Below, piece by piece: positions 19,988 through 29,032 of a DNA stretch of 64,000 nt; within the stretch, counting starts at the first letter, position 1; every line of letters begins with the position of its first letter. The stretch comes from Microbacterium azadirachtae (GTDB lineage Bacteria > Actinomycetota > Actinomycetes > Actinomycetales > Microbacteriaceae): positions 1-64,000 of the forward strand of contig NZ_JYIX01000033.1 of the NCBI RefSeq assembly GCF_000956505.1, in the 5' to 3' direction. A program made the translations under genes and the position numbers. The notes beneath the pieces were generated by a model. It was not told the DNA's origin, did not search any database, and saw only the letters and a program-made list of their open reading frames with translations.

Positions 19988-20668
19988 TCAGGCCGGGTCC
20001 AGCACCAGGCGGTAGCCCATGCCCTGCTCGGTGAGCAGGTGCTCGGGGGCGCTGGGGGTGCGCTCGAGCTTCTTGCGCAGCTGCGACAGGTACAGCCGCA
20101 GGTAGCCGGTGTCCGTGATCTGCTCGGTGCCCCAGATCTCGCGCAGCAGCTCCTGCCGCGTCACGAGCGCGCCGGGATGCCGGGCCAGGTGCTCGAGGAT
20201 CTGCCACTCCGTCGGCGTGAGGTGCACGCGGGATCCGCCGCGCGTCACGGCCTTGGCTGCCAGATCCACCTCCACCTCGCCGAACGCGACGGACGATTCG
20301 GCGGGCGCTCCGCCGCGACGGCGGGCGAGGGCGCGCAGCCGTGCGAGCAGCTCGTCGACCTGGAACGGCTTCGTGACGTAGTCGTCGGCGCCCGCGTCGA
20401 GCGCCTCGACCTTGTCCGCGGATCCGGTCCGTCCCGACACGACCAGGATCGGCACGTCGCTCCAGCCGCGCAGCGCCTCGATCACGGCGATCCCGTCGAG
20501 CTTCGGCATTCCGAGGTCGAGCAGCACGAGGTCGGGGTGCGACTGCGCGGCCATCGCGATCGCGGCGGCGCCGTCCGGAGCCGCGATCACGTCGTAGCCG
20601 TGCGCGGCGAGCGTGATCCGCAGGGCGCGCACGAGCTGCGGGTCGTCGTCGGCGACGAGCAGTTTCAT
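19988..20668 (-). CDS. kdpE: potassium-responsive response regulator KdpE
   Basis: A 226-aa OmpR-type response regulator. The receiver domain has the acidic pocket VADDDP, the phosphoacceptor Asp51 in LVLLDLGMP, Thr/Ser in VVSGRTG and Lys in YVTKPF. The C-terminal winged helix carries LTPTEWQILEHL and YLRLYLSQLRKKLE. It is the last gene of the kdp operon and overlaps kdpD by four bases. It is expected to activate the kdp promoter upstream of 28034. Confidence 0.93.
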   Translation of the reverse strand: MKLLVADDDPQLVRALRITLAAHGYDVIAAPDGAAAIAMAAQSHPDLVLLDLGMPKLDGIAVIEALRGWSDVPILVVSGRTGSADKVEALDAGADDYVTKPFQVDELLARLRALARRRGGAPAESSVAFGEVEVDLAAKAVTRGGSRVHLTPTEWQILEHLARHPGALVTRQELLREIWGTEQITDTGYLRLYLSQLRKKLERTPSAPEHLLTEQGMGYRLVLDPA

Positions 20669-23337
20669 CGCGGGTCCTCCTCGGCGGGGGTCGTCTCGAG
20701 CGGCAGCGACACCACCATCGTGAGGCCGCCGCCGGGGGTGTCCTCGGCCGTCAGCGTACCGCCCATGCCCTCGGCGAAACCGCGGGACAGGGCGAGGCCC
20801 AGGCCGAGACCGGTCGTGTTGTCGGTGTCGCCGTGCCGCTGGAACGGCAGGAACGCGCTCTCGCGCTGATCCTCGGGGATGCCCTCGCCGCGGTCGGCGA
20901 CGCGGATCTCCGCGCGCTCGCCGAGCCGGCTCGTCGACACGATCACCCGGACGCCTGCGGGCGAGTGCCGCACGGCGTTGGTGAGCAGGTTCACGAGCAC
21001 GCGCTGCAGCAGCACCGGATCCGCGCGCAGACCCGGCAGGGCCGGATCCAGGGCGAGCTCGACGTCGGCGGGACCGAGCGACAGCTCATCGAGCGCCGAG
21101 ACCACGCCTCCGCCCGCGTCCACCCGGGCGAGCGACACCGCCAGGACCCCTGCCTGCACGCGGCTGACGTCGAGCAGGTCCGTCACGAGGCGGGACAGCG
21201 TGGCGAGGCTCTCGTCGGCGGTCTCGACGAGCTCGGCACGGTCCTCCGCCGACAGGCGGTGGGCGCTGCGAAGCCCGCCGACCGCGGCGACGGCGGCCGC
21301 GAGCGGACGGCGCAGATCATGGCTGAGCGCGGAGAGCAGGGCGCTGCGCACCTGGTCCGTCTCTGCGAGCACCGCCGCCTGGCTCGCGGTCTCGCGCAGA
21401 TCGGTGTGCTCGATCGCCGCGGCCAATTGGGCGACGATCGCGTCGAGCAGCCGGCGGCCTGCGGCGTCGAGATCGGCCCCGTGCAGCTCGAGGATCGCGC
21501 GCGGGTGGCCGTCCGTACCGACCCCGACCGGAACCGTCTCGACCTGCGGCCCGGCCATCGCGGCAGGCCCGGATCGTGCCGCCACGGATCCGCCGGACGT
21601 GGAGTCGGCCGGATCCGTCCCGTCGATGTGCCCCGCGAGCGGCTCGCCGTCGGCCGCGATCACCGTGCCGTCGGGGGCGAGCAGCCGGATGCCGCTCAGC
21701 CCGAACGCCTCGCGCGCCCGCGCGACGAGGGCCGTGGGGGCGCTGTCGCCGCGCAGCACGTTGCCCGCCACGGCGGCGAGCAGCTCGGCCTCTCCGGCGG
21801 CGCGCTGGGCGGCGCGGGCGCGTCGGGCGGCCTGGTCCACGACGATGCTCACGAGCACCGCGATCACGACGTACAGCACGAGCGCGAGGGCGTGCAGCGG
21901 ATCCGCGATCGTCACCGTGAAGAGCGGTTCGACGAAGAGGAAGTCGAGCGTGATGCCGCTCAGAATCGCGGCGAACAGGGCGGGGCGGAGCCCGCCGATG
22001 AGGGCGACCACGACGACGAGCAGCTGGTAGCTCAGCACGTCGCTCGTGATGGATCCTGGCGCCTTGAGCGCGAACAGCAGCCACGAGAGCAGCGGCCCTC
22101 CGACCAGGGCCACGGCGAAGCCGATGAGCTGGCGCCGCCACCCGAGGGCTCCACCGCTGATCGACGGGAGCGGTCCGCGGCGGCCGGCTGCGGCATGCGT
22201 GACGATGTGCACGTCGATGTCGCCGGAGCGGCGGATGATCTCCGCGCCGATGCCCGGCCCGGTGAGCGCCGCGGAGAGGCGGGAGCGCCGGCTCACGCCG
22301 ATCACGAGCTGGCTCGCGTCGACGGACTGCGCGAACTCCACCAGCGTTCCGGGCACGTCGTCGCCGACGAGCTGGTGGTAGCTGCCGCCGAGCGATTCCA
22401 CGAGGCCGCGCTGGGCGCTGAGCGCCCCTGGGCGGTCGCCGCGAAGTCCGTCCTGCGTGGTGACGTGCACGGCCAGCAGCTCGCCGCCGGCCGAGCGTGC
22501 GGCGATCCTCGCGCCGCGGCGCAGCAGGGTCTCGCCCTCAGGGCCGCCGGTGAGGGCGACGACCACGCGCTCGCGGGCCTGCCAGGCGCTGTCGATGCCG
22601 TGCTGGGTGCGGTAGCTGCGCAGCGCGCTGTCCACCTCGTCGGCCAGCCACAGCAGAGCCAGTTCGCGGAGGGCGGTGAGGTTGCCGAGGCGGAAGTAGT
22701 TCGACAGGGCGGCGTCGATCCGCTCGGCCGGATACACCTGTCCCGCCGAGAGGCGGTCGCGCAGGGTCTGCGGGGCGAGATCCACGACCTCCACCTCGTC
22801 GGCCCCGCGGATCACCGCATCCGGCACGGTCTCCTGCTGCACGACCCCGGTGATCTTCTCGACCACGGCATTGAGCGACTCGATGTGCTGCACGTTCACG
22901 GTCGTGATGACGTCGATGCCCGCGTCCAGCAGCTCCTGCACGTCCTGCCAGCGCTTGGCGTTGCGGGATCCTGGCGCGTTCGTGTGCGCCATCTCGTCGA
23001 TGAGGGCGAGCGCGGGCCGGCGCGCGAGCACCGCGTCGACATCGAGTTCGTCGAGTTGCACTCCGCGGTGCGACACGGTCCGGCGCGCCACCTGCTCGAT
23101 GCCCCTGGTCTGCGCGAGCGTCGCATCGCGGCCGTGCGTCTCGACGATCCCGATGACCACGTCGCGCCCGGCCTCGGACAGGCGGCGCCCTTCTCCGAGC
23201 ATCTCGTAGGTCTTGCCGACGCCCGGCGCCGCGCCGAGCAGTACGCGCAGTCGGCCGCGGGCTCCGGATCCGCCCTCGCGCCTCGCGCCCATCATCGCCT
23301 CGCTCACTGCACGTGCCCCGTCGTCCGCGCGTCTCAC
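20665..23337 (-). CDS. kdpD: potassium sensor histidine kinase KdpD
   Basis: An 890-aa sensor with the full KdpD architecture: an N-terminal KdpD domain with Walker A GAAPGVGKT at residues 35-43, a USP-like domain, a DUF4118 block of four transmembrane helices, a GAF-like region, HisKA with His673 in ALSHDLRRPLAA, and HATPase with DRGEGIPEDQR and TGLGLGLALSRGF. It senses K+ limitation and phosphorylates KdpE. The GTG start overlaps the kdpC stop (GTGA). An internal ATG at the MMGARREG position is a possible alternative. Confidence 0.93.
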   Translation of the reverse strand: MRRADDGARAVSEAMMGARREGGSGARGRLRVLLGAAPGVGKTYEMLGEGRRLSEAGRDVVIGIVETHGRDATLAQTRGIEQVARRTVSHRGVQLDELDVDAVLARRPALALIDEMAHTNAPGSRNAKRWQDVQELLDAGIDVITTVNVQHIESLNAVVEKITGVVQQETVPDAVIRGADEVEVVDLAPQTLRDRLSAGQVYPAERIDAALSNYFRLGNLTALRELALLWLADEVDSALRSYRTQHGIDSAWQARERVVVALTGGPEGETLLRRGARIAARSAGGELLAVHVTTQDGLRGDRPGALSAQRGLVESLGGSYHQLVGDDVPGTLVEFAQSVDASQLVIGVSRRSRLSAALTGPGIGAEIIRRSGDIDVHIVTHAAAGRRGPLPSISGGALGWRRQLIGFAVALVGGPLLSWLLFALKAPGSITSDVLSYQLLVVVVALIGGLRPALFAAILSGITLDFLFVEPLFTVTIADPLHALALVLYVVIAVLVSIVVDQAARRARAAQRAAGEAELLAAVAGNVLRGDSAPTALVARAREAFGLSGIRLLAPDGTVIAADGEPLAGHIDGTDPADSTSGGSVAARSGPAAMAGPQVETVPVGVGTDGHPRAILELHGADLDAAGRRLLDAIVAQLAAAIEHTDLRETASQAAVLAETDQVRSALLSALSHDLRRPLAAAVAAVGGLRSAHRLSAEDRAELVETADESLATLSRLVTDLLDVSRVQAGVLAVSLARVDAGGGVVSALDELSLGPADVELALDPALPGLRADPVLLQRVLVNLLTNAVRHSPAGVRVIVSTSRLGERAEIRVADRGEGIPEDQRESAFLPFQRHGDTDNTTGLGLGLALSRGFAEGMGGTLTAEDTPGGGLTMVVSLPLETTPAEEDPR

Positions 23338-23975
23338 CGCTGCAGGGCGTCGAGGGCCTGGTTCAGCGCGAGCACGTTCACCCGCTCTTCGCCGAGGAAT
23401 CCCGCATCGCGCGTTTGAATCCTAGACTCCACCAGCGTGCGCACGGCGGACGCATCCAGGCCGCGCGCCTCGGCGACCCGGTTCACCTGGAGCAGCGCGT
23501 AAGCCGTGCTGATGTGCGGGTCGAGCCCCGAGGCCGAGGCCGTGACGGCGTCGGCGGGCACCGCGGACTCGGCGACGCCCTCACGGGCCGCGATCGCGGC
23601 GCGGCGCTCGGCGATCGCCTTCACGAGGTCGGGATTGTTCGGACCGAGGTTGCTGCCGCCCGAGGCCGTGGGGTCGTAACCCTTCTCGCCCGCCGCGGAC
23701 GGACGGGGCTGGAAGTACTGCGGCAGGGCGTCGCCCTTCGCGTCGGTGAAGGACTGGCCGATGAGGGCGCTGCCGACCGGGGCCTCGCCGCCGGTCCAGC
23801 CGCCCGTGGCGTTCCCCTTCGCGTCGACGAGGGATCCGTTCGACTGCCAGGGCAGCGCGAGCTGGCCGATGCCGGTGAGGGCGAGCGTGTAGCCGACGCC
23901 GAGGAGGAGGGTGAGTACGAGCATCGCGCGGACGGCGACGCCGGTGAGACGGACGGTGCCGCGGAGGTTCGACAT
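23334..23975 (-). CDS. kdpC: potassium-transporting ATPase KdpC subunit
   Basis: A 213-aa single-span protein with the transmembrane helix near the N-terminus (VRAMLVLTLLLGVGYTLALT). The KdpC signatures are SALIGQSFTD, YFQPRPSAA, GGSNLGPNNPDL, VPADAVTASASGLDPHIS and the C-terminal VNVLALNQALD. It stabilises the KdpAB complex and raises affinity for K+. It follows kdpB after a 27-bp gap, the only real gap inside the operon. Confidence 0.95.
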   Translation of the reverse strand: MSNLRGTVRLTGVAVRAMLVLTLLLGVGYTLALTGIGQLALPWQSNGSLVDAKGNATGGWTGGEAPVGSALIGQSFTDAKGDALPQYFQPRPSAAGEKGYDPTASGGSNLGPNNPDLVKAIAERRAAIAAREGVAESAVPADAVTASASGLDPHISTAYALLQVNRVAEARGLDASAVRTLVESRIQTRDAGFLGEERVNVLALNQALDALQR

Positions 23976-24002
23976 GGTGTGCCTTTCGGGGAAGGGCGTG
24001 GA

Positions 24003-26183
24003 TCAGAAGCCGGGGATGAGGGCGACGACGAGGTCGATGAGCTTGATGCCGACGAACGGGGCGATGACGCCGCCCACGCCGTAGATCAGCAGGTTCCGCT
24101 GCAGGATCTGCGAGGCGCTCGCCGGCCTGTACTTGACGCCGCGCAGGGCCAGCGGGATCAGGAAGACGATGACGATCGCGTTGAAGATGATCGCGCTCGT
24201 GACCGCGGACGCCGGCGAGTGCAGCTGCATGATGTTGAGCGCTGCGAGTCCCGGGAACGCGCCCATGAACATCGCCGGGATGATCGCGAAGTACTTCGCG
24301 ATGTCGTTCGCGAGCGAGAACGTGGTGAGCGCGCCGCGCGTGATGAGCAACTGCTTGCCGATGCGCACGATGTCGATGAGCTTGGTCGGATCCGAGTCGA
24401 GGTCGACCATGTTCCCGGCCTCCTTGGCCGCCGAGGTGCCGGTGTTCATCGCGACGCCGACATCGGCCTGCGCGAGCGCGGGGGCGTCGTTGGTGCCGTC
24501 TCCGGTCATCGCGACGAGGCGCCCGCCCTCCTGTTCACGGCGGATGAGGGCGAGTTTGTCCTCCGGGGTGGCCTCGGCGAGGTAGTCGTCCACGCCGGCC
24601 TCGGCCGCGATCGCCTTCGCCGTGAGCGGGTTGTCGCCCGTGATCATCACGGTGCGGATCCCCATGCTGCGCAGTTCCTGGAACCGCTCCGACAACCCCT
24701 CCTTGACGACGTCCTTGAGGTGCACGACGCCGAGGATCCGTGAGGTCCCGGCCGCAGCGCCCGTCGAGGGGCCTGCCACGGCCACCACGAGCGGGGTGCC
24801 GCCCGAGGCGGCGATCTCGTCGGCGACGCGGGCCGCCTCGTCGGCGTCGGATCCGGACGTCTCGATCCAGGCGCGGATCGCGGATCCTGCGCCCTTGCGG
24901 ATCTGCGATCCGTCGGCCAGATCCACCCCGCTCATGCGCGTCTGCGCCGTGAAGGGCACGGTCTCCGCGCCCTGGGGGGCGGTGGCCGTGATGCCGCGAG
25001 CGGCGGCGAGCTCGACGATCGAGGCGCCCTCCGGCGTGGGGTCGGCGAGCGAGGAGAGCGCCGCCGCATGCAGCAGCTCCTCCGCGAAGACCCCGGCGAC
25101 CGGCAGCACATCGGTGGCGCGACGGTTGCCGTAGGTGATCGTGCCGGTCTTGTCGAGCAGCAGCGTGGTGACATCTCCTGCGGCCTCGACCGCGCGGCCC
25201 GACATCGCGAGCACGTTGCGCTGCACGAGCCGGTCCATGCCGGCGATGCCGATCGCCGAGAGCAGCGCGCCGATCGTGGTCGGGATGAGGCACACGAGCA
25301 GGGCGATCAGCACCGGGATGCTCACCGGGGACGCGGAGTACGACGCGATCGGGTTGAGCGCGAGCACGACCACGAGGAAGACGATCGACAGGCTCGCGAG
25401 CAGGATGTTGAGCGCGATCTCGTTGGGCGTGCGCTGCCTGTCGGCACCCTCGACGAGCGCGATCATGCGGTCGACGAAGGTCTCGCCTGGCTTCGAGGTG
25501 ATCCGCACCACGATCCGGTCCGACAGCACGCGGGTGCCGCCGGTCACGGCGCTGCGGTCGCCGCCCGACTCGCGCACCACGGGGGCGCTCTCTCCGGTGA
25601 TCGCCGACTCATCGACGGTCGCGATGCCGGCGATGATGTCGCCGTCGCCGGGGATCGGCTCGCCCGCGACCACGATCACGACGTCGTCGCGGCGCAGGTC
25701 GGAGGACGAGACCTCCTCGGTCGCCGCGCGCTCCGCCGACGGATCGGAGGAGGCGTCGTAGCCCATGACGCGGCGGGCCATGGTGCTCGTGCGCGTCTTG
25801 CGCAGCGTGGCGGCCTGCGCCTTGCCGCGGCCCTCGGCGACCGACTCCGCGACGTTCGCGAACAGCACGGTGAGCCACAGCCAGACCGCGATCGACCAGG
25901 TGAAGCCGTTCGGCACCGGCGTGCCGCCGGACTCCGCGGCGCCGGATCCGAGGAATGGCTCGGCGATCGCCAGGACCGTGGTGAGCGCGGCCCCGGCCCA
26001 GACCAGCAGGATCACGGGGTTGCGCAGCAGCGTCGCGGGGTTGAGCCGGCGCAGAGCGCCAGGGAGTGCCCGCACGAGCTGCGACCAGCCGAACGCGCGC
26101 TGCGGGCGCTTCGGGGATCCGGATCCGGACCCGGGGTGCGGCTCCGGAGCCGGGTGGGTGAGCGGGGTGTCGACGATGGTCAT
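24003..26183 (-). CDS. kdpB: potassium-transporting P-type ATPase KdpB
   Basis: A 726-aa class I P-type ATPase, the energising subunit of the high-affinity KdpFABC K+ pump. Visible motifs are the actuator TGES ([11 protein letters not shown]), the phosphorylation motif DKTGT in [13 protein letters not shown], and the hinge [12 protein letters not shown]. The N-terminal 45 residues are Pro/Gly/Ser-rich and variable. The ATG overlaps the kdpA stop as ATGA, which fixes the start; a far longer open frame upstream is only the non-coding frame of kdpA. Confidence 0.95.
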   Translation of the reverse strand: MTIVDTPLTHPAPEPHPGSGSGSPKRPQRAFGWSQLVRALPGALRRLNPATLLRNPVILLVWAGAALTTVLAIAEPFLGSGAAESGGTPVPNGFTWSIAVWLWLTVLFANVAESVAEGRGKAQAATLRKTRTSTMARRVMGYDASSDPSAERAATEEVSSSDLRRDDVVIVVAGEPIPGDGDIIAGIATVDESAITGESAPVVRESGGDRSAVTGGTRVLSDRIVVRITSKPGETFVDRMIALVEGADRQRTPNEIALNILLASLSIVFLVVVLALNPIASYSASPVSIPVLIALLVCLIPTTIGALLSAIGIAGMDRLVQRNVLAMSGRAVEAAGDVTTLLLDKTGTITYGNRRATDVLPVAGVFAEELLHAAALSSLADPTPEGASIVELAAARGITATAPQGAETVPFTAQTRMSGVDLADGSQIRKGAGSAIRAWIETSGSDADEAARVADEIAASGGTPLVVAVAGPSTGAAAGTSRILGVVHLKDVVKEGLSERFQELRSMGIRTVMITGDNPLTAKAIAAEAGVDDYLAEATPEDKLALIRREQEGGRLVAMTGDGTNDAPALAQADVGVAMNTGTSAAKEAGNMVDLDSDPTKLIDIVRIGKQLLITRGALTTFSLANDIAKYFAIIPAMFMGAFPGLAALNIMQLHSPASAVTSAIIFNAIVIVFLIPLALRGVKYRPASASQILQRNLLIYGVGGVIAPFVGIKLIDLVVALIPGF

Positions 26184-27865
26184 CGGACGAGTCCTTCTGC
26201 GAGCGGCCCGAGCGTGAGCACGGGGAAGTAGGTGAGGGCGGTGACCACGACGGAGACCGCGATGAGGAGCCCGACGAACTGCGGGCGGTGCGTGGGCAGC
26301 GTTCCCGCCGTCTCCGGCACGCGCTGCTGCTGGGCGAGGGATCCGGCCAGCGCCAGGACGAACACGATCGGGACGAACCTGCCGAGCAGCATCGCGACGC
26401 CGAGGGCGGTGTTCAGCCAGGGGGTGTTCGCGGTGAGGCCCGCGAAGGCGGATCCGTTGTTGTTCGCCGCCGACGTGAAGGCGTACAGCACCTCGCTGAG
26501 CCCGTGCGGGCCGGGATTGAGGATCGAGGTGTTCTCGACGTCGGCGCGGATCGGCGGGATCGCGAAGCTCAGTGCGGTGCCGGCGAGCACGAGGGTCGGC
26601 GTCACCAGGATGTAGAGGCTCGCGAGCTTGATCTCGCGCGGGCCGAGGCGCTTGCCGAGGTACTCGGGGGTGCGGCCGACCAGCAGCCCGCCCACGAACA
26701 CCGCGATCACGGCGAGGATGAGCATGCCGTAGAGGCCCGACCCGACGCCGCCCGGGGCGACCTCGCCGAGCATCATGTTGATCATCGGCATCATGCCGCC
26801 GAGGGCCGTGTAGGAGTCGTGCATCGAGTTCACGGCACCGGTGGAGGTGAGCGTGGACGCGGTGCCGAAGAGGGTGGATCCGAGGATCCCGAAGCGCTGC
26901 TCCTTGCCCTCCATCGCGGCTCCCGCCAGCTGCGGTGCGGCGCCCTGACCGTTCACCTCGAAGGCGCTCAGCGCGATCAGGGAGGCCAGGAAGATCGTGC
27001 CCATCACGGCGGCGATCGCGTACCCCTGGCGGTGGTCGCCGACGATCCGCCCGAACGTGCGGGGCAGCGCGAAGGGGATCGCCAGGATCAGCAGGATCTC
27101 GAGAAGGTTGGTCCACGCGGTCGGGTTCTCGAACGGGTGCGCGGAGTTGGCGTTGTAGAAGCCGCCGCCATTCGTGCCGAGGAGCTTGATGGCCTCCTGC
27201 GAGGCGACGGGCCCGCCGGGGACCGACTGCGCGGCGCCCGCGACGGTGTGCAGGTCGGTGAAGCCGGAGAGGTTCTGCGCCACGCCTCCCGCGATGAGGG
27301 CGAGCGCCGAGAGGATCGCGAGGGGCAGCAGCAGCCGGATCAGGCCGCGGATGAGGTCGACCCAGAAGTTGCCGATCGTCGCGCTGCCGCGGCGGGCGAA
27401 GCCCCGCACGAGGGCGATCGCGACGGCGATCCCGACTGCGGCCGAGGTGAAGTTCTGCACGGCGAGGCCGGCGAGCTGCACGAGGTGGCCCATGGTCTGC
27501 TCTGGCGAGTACGACTGCCAGTTGGTGTTGGCGACGAACGACGCGGCCGTGTTGAACGCCAGCCCCTCCGGCACCGCGGGCAGCCCGAGCGAGAGCGGCA
27601 GGATCTGCTGCGCGCGCTGCAGCAGATAGAGCAGCAGCAGGCCGACCACGGAGAAGGCGAGCACGCTGCGGGCGTAGGCCCGCCAGGTCTGCTCGGAGGA
27701 GGCGTCCACGCCGATCAGGCGATAGATGCCGCGCTCCACGCGCAGATCCTTCGCTCCGGTGTAGACGCGTGCCATGTAGTCGCCGAGCGGGCGGTACAGC
27801 AGCACGAGGACGGCGATGAGGGTGGCGGCCTGCAGCACGCCGAGCCAGATGTCCGCGGCGCCCAT
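26180..27865 (-). CDS. kdpA: potassium-transporting ATPase KdpA subunit
   Basis: A 561-aa channel-like subunit of the SKT superfamily that binds and conducts K+. Selectivity-filter loops are recognisable as [51 protein letters not shown] and [12 protein letters not shown]. It has about ten transmembrane helices and normal length. The ATG overlaps the kdpF stop (TGATG). Confidence 0.96.
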   Translation of the reverse strand: MGAADIWLGVLQAATLIAVLVLLYRPLGDYMARVYTGAKDLRVERGIYRLIGVDASSEQTWRAYARSVLAFSVVGLLLLYLLQRAQQILPLSLGLPAVPEGLAFNTAASFVANTNWQSYSPEQTMGHLVQLAGLAVQNFTSAAVGIAVAIALVRGFARRGSATIGNFWVDLIRGLIRLLLPLAILSALALIAGGVAQNLSGFTDLHTVAGAAQSVPGGPVASQEAIKLLGTNGGGFYNANSAHPFENPTAWTNLLEILLILAIPFALPRTFGRIVGDHRQGYAIAAVMGTIFLASLIALSAFEVNGQGAAPQLAGAAMEGKEQRFGILGSTLFGTASTLTSTGAVNSMHDSYTALGGMMPMINMMLGEVAPGGVGSGLYGMLILAVIAVFVGGLLVGRTPEYLGKRLGPREIKLASLYILVTPTLVLAGTALSFAIPPIRADVENTSILNPGPHGLSEVLYAFTSAANNNGSAFAGLTANTPWLNTALGVAMLLGRFVPIVFVLALAGSLAQQQRVPETAGTLPTHRPQFVGLLIAVSVVVTALTYFPVLTLGPLAEGLVR

Positions 27866-27954
27866 CAGAACTTCTCCGGGGCGACGAGGGCGATCACCAG
27901 GTAGCCGATCGCGGCGATGGCGAGGACGGCGGCCACGATCTCGACGACGATCAC
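27865..27954 (-). CDS. kdpF: KdpF, small membrane subunit of the K+ pump
   Basis: A 29-codon gene starting at GTG with a good ribosome binding site (GGAG about nine bases upstream). The peptide is one hydrophobic helix ([20 protein letters not shown]) ending VAPEKF, which is the KdpF signature tail. KdpF acts as a lipid-like stabiliser of the KdpFABC complex. It overlaps both neighbours: the upstream small ORF by GTGA and kdpA by TGATG. Confidence 0.92.
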   Translation of the reverse strand: MIVVEIVAAVLAIAAIGYLVIALVAPEKF

Positions 27955-28034
27955 AGCTTCTCCACCCCCTTCGCGATCAGCGCGACGAGGGCGAACACGG
28001 CGAGCATGAGGGCTGCGTAGATGATGTCGAGCAC
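27951..28034 (-). CDS. 27-aa membrane ORF upstream of kdpF
   Basis: A GTG-started 27-aa peptide, too short for most gene callers. It has an N-terminal LDIIYAALM, a hydrophobic helix of about 16 residues and the basic tail AKGVEKL. Its stop overlaps the kdpF GTG (GTGA), so it is the first cistron of the kdp operon. I recall similar small ORFs with a KGVE-type tail ahead of kdpF in other actinobacteria, but cannot verify it here. The ribosome binding site is weak. It could be an extra small subunit or a leader that couples translation. Confidence 0.6.
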   Translation of the reverse strand: MLDIIYAALMLAVFALVALIAKGVEKL

Positions 28035-28050
28035 GGATCCGATCGAACCG

Positions 28051-28093
28051 GTTCCGTCACCGCGAGCGGGGGTTCCTCACGCTTTGCTCACGC
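28051..28093 (-). promoter_or_regulatory. candidate kdp operator: phased GCGTGAG repeats
   Basis: On the plus strand CTCACGC occurs at 28076-28082 and again at 28087-28093, 11 bp apart (one helical turn). A looser third copy, GTTCCGTCACCGC, is at 28051-28063. Response regulators of the OmpR class bind phased direct repeats like this, and the site is 17-59 bp upstream of the first kdp start. KdpE binding is inferred only from position and spacing. Confidence 0.35.
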
Positions 28094-28152
28094 CCTGCGC
28101 CGGGAACCCATGCGGGTCCCACACGCGGCGGGCAGGATCCGCGTCGGACGCG

Positions 28153-28788
28153 TCAGAAGTGCATCTGCTTCATCGTGCCGTACTTGATGAGGATCTCCTC
28201 CAGCTCGAGCTCGTCCGCCAGGGGCTCGAACCGGATCGTCTTCGCCGCACCGTCCGAGAGCACGATGTCGGTTCCGTTCGAGACGAGCAGCCTCTCCCAC
28301 GGCGTCGACCACACGAGATTCCCGGCGGCGTCGACGGCACGCACGCCGGTCGCGTCGAGCTCGACGCTCGCCACCTTGTCGCGCCCCTTCACCGTGAAGC
28401 GCGCGGGGAATTCGCTGCCCTCCCATTCCCGGAAGTAGACCGAGAGGCCGAGCTTCGCCTGCGGCCATCCGGCGCGGAGGCTCCGCGAGATCCGCGAGAC
28501 ATGGACCTCCTGCTCGATCCGGTCGCCGTCTGCCCCGGCCCACGCCAGCACGAGACTGCCGCCGACGAGATAGGTGGCCCGGAACAGCTCCTCCTGGCGC
28601 TTGTCCGAGGCGTCGAGGTCGGAGCTCTCGAGGAACGGTTGGCCGCCGATCGACGCCTGGCGCACGGTGAAGGTGCGCCGTGTGGCGGCGCGCTTCCGTC
28701 GTGTGCTCAGCACGCCGAACACGATGATGCCGATGAGCACCAGCACGCCTACGCCGAGGAAGATCAGGATCCCAGTGTCATCGTCCAC
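28153..28788 (-). CDS. single-helix membrane protein of unknown function
   Basis: A 211-aa protein with one N-terminal transmembrane helix (ILIFLGVGVLVLIGIIVFGV) followed by RRKR, so the rest should be cytoplasmic. The soluble part is beta-rich with many W and charged residues (LVLAWAGADGDRIEQEV, VYFREWEGSEFPARF, WSTPWERLLVSNG). I do not recognise a family. The GTG start is supported by TATCCT six bases upstream (leaderless). The gene has no obvious operon partner. Confidence 0.65.
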   Translation of the reverse strand: MDDDTGILIFLGVGVLVLIGIIVFGVLSTRRKRAATRRTFTVRQASIGGQPFLESSDLDASDKRQEELFRATYLVGGSLVLAWAGADGDRIEQEVHVSRISRSLRAGWPQAKLGLSVYFREWEGSEFPARFTVKGRDKVASVELDATGVRAVDAAGNLVWSTPWERLLVSNGTDIVLSDGAAKTIRFEPLADELELEEILIKYGTMKQMHF

Positions 28789-28794
28789 GAACGC

Positions 28795-28800
28795 AGGATA
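28795..28800 (-). promoter_or_regulatory. -10 element of leaderless 211-aa gene
   Basis: Minus-strand TATCCT, then GCGTTC and the GTG start at 28788. Confidence 0.45.
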
Positions 28801-29032
28801 CCGTGAACTGAATACTCATTCAGCCATCGCTTCGCCCCGGCTGGGGAACGGTCTGGCCGACCGGCCGAGACGGGTCAGCCCTTGGGTGGGCCGTGCGCGG
28901 GGCCGGTGTGAGGGGTGTGCTGTGGTGGTTGTTTCGTCCTCCACAATTGCGTTTCGGGGGAGTTCTGCACAGTTCGGAAATATGGACTGATCTGGGGGTT
29001 CGAATGTCGGTGGTCCCGGGTTGGATGGGGGT

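Noticed and set aside
24003..27116. A start for KdpB far upstream inside kdpA
   Set aside because: The extra residues are the off-frame reading of kdpA; the ATG at 26183 overlaps the kdpA stop in the usual operon style.
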